From Aminobacter sp. J41 (GTDB lineage: Bacteria > Pseudomonadota > Alphaproteobacteria > Rhizobiales > Rhizobiaceae): a stretch of 64,000 bases of DNA. The notes below the pieces were generated by a model. It made no database searches, was not told the DNA's origin, and was given only the letters and a program-made list of their open reading frames with translations. The position numbers and the translations under genes are program-made. The stretch's first letter is position 1. Each line of letters begins with the position of its first letter. Below, piece by piece: positions 55,317 to 63,048 of the stretch. The stretch covers positions 1-64,000 of the forward strand of contig NZ_JAGL01000022.1 of the NCBI RefSeq assembly GCF_000526635.1, given 5' to 3'.

Positions 55317-55430
55317 ATCTCCCGGGCGCGTTCCTCCTCCCATTAGCGCCCGCGAGTGTTCCCCTCTGGAGGTTTAGCCTAACGGCACTTCCAATAACTC
55401 AGCCGGGTCTTTCCAGATCCGGCTTTTTTT
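55317..55430 (+). ncRNA. abcR: AbcR/alpha-r15-type trans-acting small RNA
   Basis: The predicted RNA is about 114 nt. Hairpin 1 pairs CGGGCGC (55323-55329) with GCGCCCG (55346-55352), and its loop exposes CCTCCTCCCA, the anti-Shine-Dalgarno motif typical of AbcR RNAs. A largely unpaired middle follows. The 3' end is an intrinsic terminator (GCCGGGTCT / AGATCCGGC, 55402-55423) plus seven T. AbcR RNAs use Hfq to repress ABC-transporter mRNAs. The 5' end is inferred from the promoter and may be off by a few bases. Confidence 0.72.
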
Positions 55431-55461
55431 CTGTCTTAAATCAGCCTGTTGGAGCCGGCGG

Positions 55462-57513
55462 CTAGGCAGCAACCTTCTTTGCCTGGCTTTGAATCACCTC
55501 GTCTGCCAATCTCCCGGTCAGTTCAGCAAGGTGATCAAATTTTGCGCAGTATGACGCCGCGCCAAAGGTCGCCGAGCGCAGCTCAATGATGAGGTCGCCG
55601 ATTTCCGACTGCGGGATCGTCGCCTCGACGATGTCCCAGCCTTCCCACCCAGGCCGTGCGTCGTAGCCAAGAATCTGCCCGCGCCGCTGCGGGACGATGC
55701 CGGTGATCTTCGCGGTAGCTTCCGACGGGGTGTAGATCTCGACCTTCAGGATCGGCTCCAGAAGGACCGGCGAGCAGTTTCCCATGCCCTCGCGCATCGC
55801 GAGCCGCGCCGCTTGCTGGAATGCCATGTCCGACGAGTCGACGGTATGGTAGGAGCCGTCTGCGAGGTTGACCGCGATGTCGACGACCGGAAAGCCAAGC
55901 GGTCCGCATTTGAGGTAGTCGCGAATGCCGGCCTCTACTGAGGGAATGTACTGCTTGGGCACCACGCCGCCGGTGATCGTGTCGGTGAACTCGAAACCCG
56001 AGCCACGTGGCAGCGGCTTGATGTCGAGGAGGACGTCGCCGAACTGGCCATGCCCGCCTGACTGCTTCTTGTGGCGGCCGCGTTGAGTCGTGCCCGTGCG
56101 GATCGTCTCGCGGTAGGGGATGCGCGGCGGCTGGGTGTCGACCGCGATCTGATATTTTCCTTCGAGCCGCTCGACCGTGACGCGCAGGTGCATCTCGCCG
56201 TGGCCGGAGACGATGGTCTCGCTGCTGTCCTGGTTCTGCTCGAGGGTGAGTGACGGGTCTTCCTGAAGCATGCGCTGCAGGGCTGCAGTCAGGCGCACGT
56301 CGTCCTTGCGTTCCTTAGGCCGCATGGCGAGCGCATAGACCGGTGCGGGAATGTCCAGCGTCACAAGCTGCGGCACGTTCTTGTCGAGCGACAGCGTGTC
56401 GCCGGTGGCGATTTCGTCGAGCTTGCCGAACGCAACCGTCTCGCCTTCCTCGGCAGCGGCGAGCTTCTTCTGTTCCTTGCCGAGGAGGCGATAGATGCCG
56501 GAGATCTTGCCGCTCGTGCTGCGCGAGGAATAGACCTCCGCGCCGTCAGGAAAGCGGCCGGCGAGCACGCGGGCGATCGACAGCTTGCCGCCATGCGGCG
56601 TGTGGCAGGTCTTGAGCACTTGGACGGCCGGCTTGCCGGCCTCGAGGCCGAGCCTTTCGCGTGTGGCGGTCACGTCCGGTGCGTCGTGCCGTATCGCCTT
56701 GAGCAGGCGCAGGACGCCGTTTCCCTTTTCCGCGCTGCCGATCAGAACCGGGGTGATGACGCCTTCCCGAAGGTCAGCGGACAGGTCATCGAAGATGGCA
56801 TCCTTCGGGGGCTCGATCTCATCGAGCAGCTGCTCCATCAGCGCGTCGTCATGGTCGGCAAGCCGTTCGAGCATCGAGAAGCGTGCCTCGACCTCGCGCG
56901 CCTTCTCGTCGTCGGGAATGGAAGCGATCTCGCTCGGCGCGTATTCGCGGTAGATGTAAGCGCGCTCCAGGGCGAGGTCGATCGAGCCGATGATGACGCC
57001 TTCCTTGCGCAGCGGGATCTGGCGCAGCAAGAGCGGCGTCGAGCTGATCGGCTGCAGCAGTTTGAGGAGGTCGCGCACCCCGACCGTTGCCTTGTCGATC
57101 TTGTTGAGGAACAGCATGCGCGGGAGGCCCATGTCGTCCAGCTGGCGCATGATCAGCTGCAGCGCGGGGATCTTCTTCTCGTCGGGCTCGGCGACGACGA
57201 CCGCGAGGTCGCAGCCGGCGAGAATGGGCTGGGACTCGAAGGAAAATTCGATAGAGCCCGGGCTATCGATGAATGTGATGCTCTCGTCCATGAACTCGGT
57301 GGTGGCGACGGTCGCCTCCACGCTCATCATGTGACTGCGGGCCTCGGGTGAATTGTCTCCGACCGTGCTGCCGGAGCCGATCGGGTTCTGGCGGGGAATG
57401 GTCCCCGTTCGCGCCAGTAGAGCTTCAAGAAGCGTTGTCTTGCCGCTGCTGAAGGGCCCGACAATGGCTATGCATTTGGGGCCCTTGCAACGTTCTCCGG
57501 CTCTGGTGCCCAT
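55462..57513 (-). CDS. Elongation factor G-like translational GTPase paralogue
   Basis: This 683-residue EF-G-like protein has P-loop GPFSSGKT at 19-26 and NKID at 137-140. The G3 motif reads DSPGS (83-87) where true EF-G has DTPGH, so the catalytic histidine is replaced by Ser. The domain order is otherwise EF-G: domain II (KTCHTPHGGKLSIARVLAG), domain IV (IPYRETIRTGTTQRGRHKKQSGGHGQFGDV) and domain V (PSEATAKITGIVPQRRGQILGY). I start at ATG 57513 behind GGAGG. It is a second copy beyond the essential fusA, and its role is unknown. Confidence 0.9.
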   Translation of the reverse strand: MGTRAGERCKGPKCIAIVGPFSSGKTTLLEALLARTGTIPRQNPIGSGSTVGDNSPEARSHMMSVEATVATTEFMDESITFIDSPGSIEFSFESQPILAGCDLAVVVAEPDEKKIPALQLIMRQLDDMGLPRMLFLNKIDKATVGVRDLLKLLQPISSTPLLLRQIPLRKEGVIIGSIDLALERAYIYREYAPSEIASIPDDEKAREVEARFSMLERLADHDDALMEQLLDEIEPPKDAIFDDLSADLREGVITPVLIGSAEKGNGVLRLLKAIRHDAPDVTATRERLGLEAGKPAVQVLKTCHTPHGGKLSIARVLAGRFPDGAEVYSSRSTSGKISGIYRLLGKEQKKLAAAEEGETVAFGKLDEIATGDTLSLDKNVPQLVTLDIPAPVYALAMRPKERKDDVRLTAALQRMLQEDPSLTLEQNQDSSETIVSGHGEMHLRVTVERLEGKYQIAVDTQPPRIPYRETIRTGTTQRGRHKKQSGGHGQFGDVLLDIKPLPRGSGFEFTDTITGGVVPKQYIPSVEAGIRDYLKCGPLGFPVVDIAVNLADGSYHTVDSSDMAFQQAARLAMREGMGNCSPVLLEPILKVEIYTPSEATAKITGIVPQRRGQILGYDARPGWEGWDIVEATIPQSEIGDLIIELRSATFGAASYCAKFDHLAELTGRLADEVIQSQAKKVAA

Positions 57514-57680
57514 GATGACCAACCTCCATCCCACTTGTTCCTCATGAGCGGCGGCCGGTCTTCGACCGTCGCGTGGCAGCGACGGCGCGGCGGCCGTGGC
57601 TGGCCATCACGCATGCAAACACGAGTAGGGAGGGAGAGCAAGGGCGTTCCGGATTTGGCCGGACGCACAGAGGAGGAGAG

Positions 57681-57706
57681 GGCACGCGACCCAAAGGTCG
57701 CGTGCC
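57681..57706 (-). terminator. Strong hairpin after the aminotransferase gene
   Basis: An 11-bp perfect stem GGCACGCGACC / GGTCGCGTGCC with a 4-base loop lies 9 bases beyond the stop at 57715. There is no T run, so it may be a stability or Rho-linked element rather than a classical terminator. Confidence 0.5.
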
Positions 57707-57714
57707 GGAAGTTC

Positions 57715-58968
<1,254 letters not shown>

Positions 58969-59034
58969 TCATGTCCGATCCAGGCAAAAATCTCAAGTGA
59001 AATGCAGTCACAGATGCGCCCGATGGCAGGTTGT

Positions 59035-59049
59035 TTAACCAAATGCTAA
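59035..59049 (+). promoter_or_regulatory. CtrA-like box upstream of the EAL genes
   Basis: TTAA-N7-CTAA differs by one base from the CtrA consensus TTAA-N7-TTAA. It lies about 60 bases before the first EAL gene. Confidence 0.35.
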
Positions 59050-59107
59050 GCTAACCGCGGCATCGTCCGGCAGGAACGTCGCGGCGGGGCGGCATGGAGT
59101 AGGGTGC

Positions 59108-60007
59108 TTGTCGCGCAGCACGATATTCGCAAACATCAAACGCCATGACACTGGTGTAGCAACCGGGTCGTGGGCGGATTTTGAGTTGCAGACGGCGTTC
59201 CAGCCAATTTTTGCCTTTCACGACCAGAAGCTGGTGATGAAAGCCTTCGAAGGCCTCGTTCGTCCCTTTCGTGACGAGGAGGAGATTTCCCCCATGCAGT
59301 TCTTCGCGCTCATCCCGCCGCAGGAGCGGCTGGCGATCGAGGCGCTGACGCGAACCATCCACCTGCTCAACGCCGGGCGGTTCCTGGATCCTGCCACCCT
59401 CATCTTCGTCAATTTCGACCCGTCGGTGTTCAGCGATCGCCGCGTCATCGCGTCTCTGCTGCGCGGGATGCGGCTGGTGCTGCATGAGGCGGGGATCGAG
59501 CCCGCCCGCGTCGTCTGCGAGGTGACGGAGAAGAAGGCGACGTCGAAGCTCGCGCTCGCCACCTTCGTGTCCGCGATGCGCGACGACGGCTTCACGATCG
59601 CCGTCGACGATTATGGCGCGGAAGAGTCGGACCTTGCCCGCGTGCGCGCGCTCAAGCCGGATATCGTCAAGTTCGACGCGAAGTGGATCATGCGGCTGAT
59701 GGACACGCCGCACGGCGTCGCGCTGCTTGCCGCGATGGTCGAGGAGTTTGCCGCAAGCGGCATCAGGATCGTTTTCGAGGGCATCGAGGAGCCCTGGCAG
59801 CTCGAGATCGCCGAGCAGGCCGGCGCTCATATGGTCCAGGGCTATGCGCTGGCGCGGCCCGAGCTTGCACCGTCGAGCTTTGCCGTGGCGCTCGGCCGGC
59901 CGGTTCTTCCGCCGGGCTCGGTTCCGGCAGACGCCGCCGGCGCACGCAGGTCCGCTGCCCGCACGCAATCAGTTTCGAAAATATTTGGCAAACGTCCACA
60001 ACCATGA
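59108..60007 (+). CDS. EAL-domain cyclic-di-GMP phosphodiesterase (predicted active)
   Basis: This 299-residue stand-alone EAL protein starts at TTG 59108 with GGAGTAGGG upstream; the next in-frame ATG is 43 codons in. Catalytic positions of the family are all present: Glu48 (FEGLVR), Asn102 (NFD), Glu138 (CEVTE), Asp167-Asp168 (DDYG), Lys188 (VKFD), Glu224 (FEGIE) and Gln244 (QGYAL). It should therefore be able to linearise c-di-GMP to pGpG. No sensor or membrane domain is attached. It is translationally coupled to a degenerate EAL gene. Confidence 0.9.
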   Translation: MSRSTIFANIKRHDTGVATGSWADFELQTAFQPIFAFHDQKLVMKAFEGLVRPFRDEEEISPMQFFALIPPQERLAIEALTRTIHLLNAGRFLDPATLIFVNFDPSVFSDRRVIASLLRGMRLVLHEAGIEPARVVCEVTEKKATSKLALATFVSAMRDDGFTIAVDDYGAEESDLARVRALKPDIVKFDAKWIMRLMDTPHGVALLAAMVEEFAASGIRIVFEGIEEPWQLEIAEQAGAHMVQGYALARPELAPSSFAVALGRPVLPPGSVPADAAGARRSAARTQSVSKIFGKRPQP

Positions 60008-60846
60008 ATTTGAGAAAAAGAATCGAAGACGCGATCTCGCTGGACGAGATTGGCATTGCCTCCGCACGCTGCGGCAGCGTCATCCTGCACAGCGCGTTCC
60101 AGATGATTTACGCGAAGGATGGTGACACGCTGCGCGCCGTCACCACGCAGGGTTTCGTGCGGCCGCATTTCCGCGGCCGCGAGGTCGATGCCGGCACGTT
60201 CTTTAGCGGGCTTTCGCAGCGCGAGCGCTGCTTTGCCGAGCAACTGGCAATTGCGCTGCATCTCTACAATCACCCGCATGTCGAGGTGACCGGCCTCGAC
60301 CATTTTGTCGCGCTGGGCGCTGCCGCTTGCGCCGACGCCACGACACCGGACTTCTTCGCCGACCAGCTCGGCGAGGTGGCTGGTCTGTCGTTCGAGGAAG
60401 TCCGCATCGTTCTCGGCGTAACCGAACCTGTCGGCCACCGCGAGATGTCGGTGGTGACCAAGTTCCGCGACCAGGGCTACAGCCTCGCCATCGGCCCGGC
60501 CAAGGGCGAGCAGCCGCCGCTGGACGCGCTCAAGCATTTCAGCCCGGCGATCGCACGGATCGACGGCCGCTGGTTCCAGCGCATTTCGGGCGACGAAGGC
60601 GCGCTTCGCCTTCTCTCTCACCTCGTCAGCGATCTGCAGTCCAGGGGAACGGCGGTCATGATCGACATGATCGAGACGGCGGACCAATTGTTCGCCGCCG
60701 TCTCGCTTGGCGCGGACTATTTCCAGGGTTTTCTCCTGTCGCGCCCGCAGCTCGCCGGCATGCCGGTGACGGATGAGGCCGAGCTACCCCTCGACAAGTT
60801 CCGCGAGAAGAGCGCGGACATCATTCCCCTGTTTCGAGGCGGATGA
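60004..60846 (+). CDS. Degenerate EAL-domain protein (predicted inactive)
   Basis: This 280-residue protein overlaps the preceding EAL gene by four bases (ATGA). The fold is recognisable (SAFQMIYAKDG, VLGVTEPVG, GADYFQGFLLSRPQL), but key residues are lost: the EAL motif is QGFV, the DD pair is GP in AIGPAKGE (162-169), KID is RID, and EGVE is DMIE. It should not hydrolyse c-di-GMP. It may bind it, or bind its active neighbour as a regulatory subunit. Confidence 0.85.
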   Translation: MNLRKRIEDAISLDEIGIASARCGSVILHSAFQMIYAKDGDTLRAVTTQGFVRPHFRGREVDAGTFFSGLSQRERCFAEQLAIALHLYNHPHVEVTGLDHFVALGAAACADATTPDFFADQLGEVAGLSFEEVRIVLGVTEPVGHREMSVVTKFRDQGYSLAIGPAKGEQPPLDALKHFSPAIARIDGRWFQRISGDEGALRLLSHLVSDLQSRGTAVMIDMIETADQLFAAVSLGADYFQGFLLSRPQLAGMPVTDEAELPLDKFREKSADIIPLFRGG

Positions 60847-60864
60847 GGATCCGCCGCTGACGGA

Positions 60865-61086
60865 CTAGGCGGCGCGCCACCACTGCGTCGGCATCGGCGC
60901 AGGCGGTGCCGCGAGTGCCACGACCACCTCGTTCAGCATGTCGATGTCGACGTAAAAGTGCCGCGATAACTCCACGGCGATCTCGTCTCTTTCGTACCCG
61001 CGCTCCATCAGGAATCGGGCTGCAACCGCGAGATGGTCGGGCTCCGTCAGCCGGCGTTTCAGGCTTTCCTCTGTGAACGGAGACAT
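60865..61086 (-). CDS. Small helical hypothetical protein (73 residues)
   Basis: A 73-residue protein with ATG 61086 behind GGGGGGAG. It is rich in helix-forming residues (EESLKRRLTEPDHLAVAARFLMERGYERDEIAVELSRHFYVDIDMLNEVVVAL). The GYERDEIAVELSRHFYVDIDMLN segment looks like a small helical-bundle domain seen in unnamed rhizobial proteins. It converges on the EAL pair. The function is unknown. Confidence 0.7.
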   Translation of the reverse strand: MSPFTEESLKRRLTEPDHLAVAARFLMERGYERDEIAVELSRHFYVDIDMLNEVVVALAAPPAPMPTQWWRAA

Positions 61087-61511
61087 GTTCGACTCCCCCC
61101 CCCTGCGTTCAACTTATGTGTCGTTGTTACGAGACGCGTGAACACGGACCGGGCACTCGAAAGGCGTTTTAAGGCTAGCGTCATCTTCGACTCAGCTCGT
61201 TTAGTATGGGCGGATTCGCGCGGGAGACAAGAATTGCGCAGCGCGAGCCAAGCTTCGTGCAAGCTTCGAAACGTGTTGTCTTCACAATAACTTCGCGTTT
61301 CCGCCGCATTTGAGCTGCGTGCCCGCGGGACCCCGCAACCCTTTTTGGAGAAAATACTTTTCCGCGACTGGCGCCCGCCTCTGATTCACCCACTGCCACG
61401 AAATCGCCCTGATGCTGAAGTCTCCCGCGCCGGGGCGAGCGGGGACCCGCGCGGGTTGCAGCACCGGATTTGCTCCTGTACTTCATCGTCCAGAGGGACT
61501 GCTGATTGACC
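61087..61511. other. 425-base intergenic region upstream of the lytic transglycosylase
   Basis: No gene was recognised. It must contain the promoter of the small leftward gene and that of the transglycosylase. It includes two direct repeats of CAAGCTTCG spaced by one helical turn (61249 and 61260) and an AT-rich stretch around 61270-61320. Confidence 0.6.
61249..61268. promoter_or_regulatory. Direct repeat with 11-bp period
   Basis: CAAGCTTCG occurs at 61249-61257 and again at 61260-61268. Repeats in phase with the helix are typical of OmpR/PhoB-class response-regulator sites. Confidence 0.4.
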
Positions 61512-62309
61512 ATGAAGAGGGCCATGCCTCGTTTCCTTCCCGAAGTCGCGATTTGCGCGCTGCTCTCGACCGGCTTGCTCTCGGCCTGCTCCACCTCGGG
61601 CGGCCTTGACGCCATCGCACCGACGACTGCCTCGGTGATCGAGGAGGGGGATCCGATACTGCCGGATGCGGTTGCGCTGGTGCCGACGGCGACCGGTCAG
61701 GACGTCGATGAAGCCGCTGCGGCGCTCGCAGCAGCCGCCGCGACGACCGACGCTGCCCAACCCGTAGCCGCCGGGCCTCAGAAGGGGCTTGATCCCACCA
61801 TCGTTGCGTCCGCCTATGTCGGCCCGACCGTCGAGAACGCCGCAGCAGCAGCCATCCGCACCAACAATGTCCGCGCGCGCAGCCCGGAGCTCGATGCCCT
61901 CATCGAGCGCTACGCCGCTCATCACGAAATTCCGGTCGAGTTGCTGCGCCGCGTCGTCAAGCGCGAGAGCACCTTCAATCCGGCCGCCCGCAACGGGCCG
62001 TACTGGGGCCTGATGCAGATCCTGCCGGCCACGGCCCGCGCCATGGGCTACAGCGGCTCGCCTGACGGGCTGCTCGATGCCGAGACCAACCTGAAATACG
62101 CGGGCAAGTATCTGCGCGGCGCCTATCTGGTCGCCGGCGGCGACCATGACCTCGCGGTCCGCTACTACTCGCGCGGCTACTACTACGACGCCAAGCGCAA
62201 GGGCATGCTCGGCATCACCGGCCTCGGGGTCGACCGCAGCCGGATGCCGAAGCCGCAGCCCAAGCCACAGGCGCAGACCCAGGCAGACGCCCGGCAGCAG
62301 ATCCAGTAG
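61512..62309 (+). CDS. Lytic transglycosylase lipoprotein
   Basis: This 265-residue protein has a lipoprotein signal (lipobox LLSAC, Cys26), an Ala-rich spacer to about residue 120 and a C-terminal SLT domain with catalytic Glu152 (VKRESTFNP), the GLMQILPATARAMG motif and AVRYYSRGYY. It cleaves peptidoglycan glycan strands, leaving 1,6-anhydroMurNAc, at the periplasmic side of a membrane. A Pro/Gln tail (KPQPKPQAQTQ) follows. I start at ATG 61512, with CAGAGGGAC upstream; a TTG two codons earlier is less likely. Confidence 0.92.
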   Translation: MKRAMPRFLPEVAICALLSTGLLSACSTSGGLDAIAPTTASVIEEGDPILPDAVALVPTATGQDVDEAAAALAAAAATTDAAQPVAAGPQKGLDPTIVASAYVGPTVENAAAAAIRTNNVRARSPELDALIERYAAHHEIPVELLRRVVKRESTFNPAARNGPYWGLMQILPATARAMGYSGSPDGLLDAETNLKYAGKYLRGAYLVAGGDHDLAVRYYSRGYYYDAKRKGMLGITGLGVDRSRMPKPQPKPQAQTQADARQQIQ

Positions 62310-62359
62310 GGCTGCTTCTGAAATTTTTCACCTTTTTCATTGGCGGTCGGGCAGCGGTT

Positions 62360-62380
62360 ACCCGTCCTTAATGGACGGGT
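62360..62380. promoter_or_regulatory. Hairpin/palindrome just upstream of the 158-residue gene
   Basis: ACCCGTCC and GGACGGGT (8-bp arms, 5-base spacer TTAAT) end 17 bases before the start codon at 62398. It could be an operator or a leader hairpin. Confidence 0.4.
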
Positions 62381-62397
62381 CCTAGCTTGCCCGGGCC

Positions 62398-62874
62398 ATG
62401 ACCAAAGAATCTTCCAAGCCTGCATCCGCCAAAAAGTCCGTGTCCAAGCCGGTCCGCTCCGGCAAGAAGGTCGCGCTGTTCGCGATCCTGCCGGTGATCG
62501 CGCTCGCTGGCAGCGGTTATGCAAGCTGGATGTATTACCAGAGCGCGGCGAACGCGGCCCATCATGACGGGCCGGACCCGATCGCCGTCTCGACCGTGCC
62601 GACCGAACTGGCGGCCGAGACGTCCTTCACCCACGCCTATGCGCTGTCGCAGATCATCGCCAACCAGTGCGGCCGCATGGACATCCGCGCGCTGAAGGAA
62701 GCGAGCGACGCCGAAGCGCGCGGCGACGGCGTGCTGGTCAATATGTCCTGGACGAAGGCAGCCCGCCGCGTCTTCTTGCTCGACGAGCGCCAGTGCCGCC
62801 TCTTCCTGCGCGAAATCCGCGCCGCCAACACCAAGGCGGTCGAGCAGCTCAAGGATAAGAAGAAGACGAGCTGA
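62398..62874 (+). CDS. Single-pass membrane protein of unknown function (158 residues)
   Basis: A short Lys/Ser-rich cytoplasmic N-terminus (1-24) is followed by one membrane helix (VALFAILPVIALAGSGYASWMYY, about 24-46) and a soluble C-terminal domain of about 110 residues with two cysteines (Cys91, Cys132), helical throughout and ending in EQLKDKKKTS. No family was recognised. Composition matches the core genome, so it marks the last core-like gene before the AT-rich right end. GC drops sharply right after its stop. Confidence 0.75.
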   Translation: MTKESSKPASAKKSVSKPVRSGKKVALFAILPVIALAGSGYASWMYYQSAANAAHHDGPDPIAVSTVPTELAAETSFTHAYALSQIIANQCGRMDIRALKEASDAEARGDGVLVNMSWTKAARRVFLLDERQCRLFLREIRAANTKAVEQLKDKKKTS

Positions 62875-63048
62875 GGGGCTTTGAAGTGTCTCGTTGCCTT
62901 TTACAACCTACTATACCATCCTTCTCAATTTCAGAACCAATCGCCTTTCCGGTTTAACAATAAAGTCCGTCTCAAAAATATCTTCCATACAGATATCAGT
63001 AATTTCCCAATTCGTCCAAATCTGATCGATAATCCTGGCGATATTTCC
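62875..63048. other. AT-rich boundary between core genome and an acquired region
   Basis: Base composition changes abruptly at about 62,880. On the minus strand, the stretch 63048-62914 is open in the same frame as the adjacent gene beyond its TGA and ends in TAGTAG. No tRNA, integrase or attachment repeat is visible here. Confidence 0.5.
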
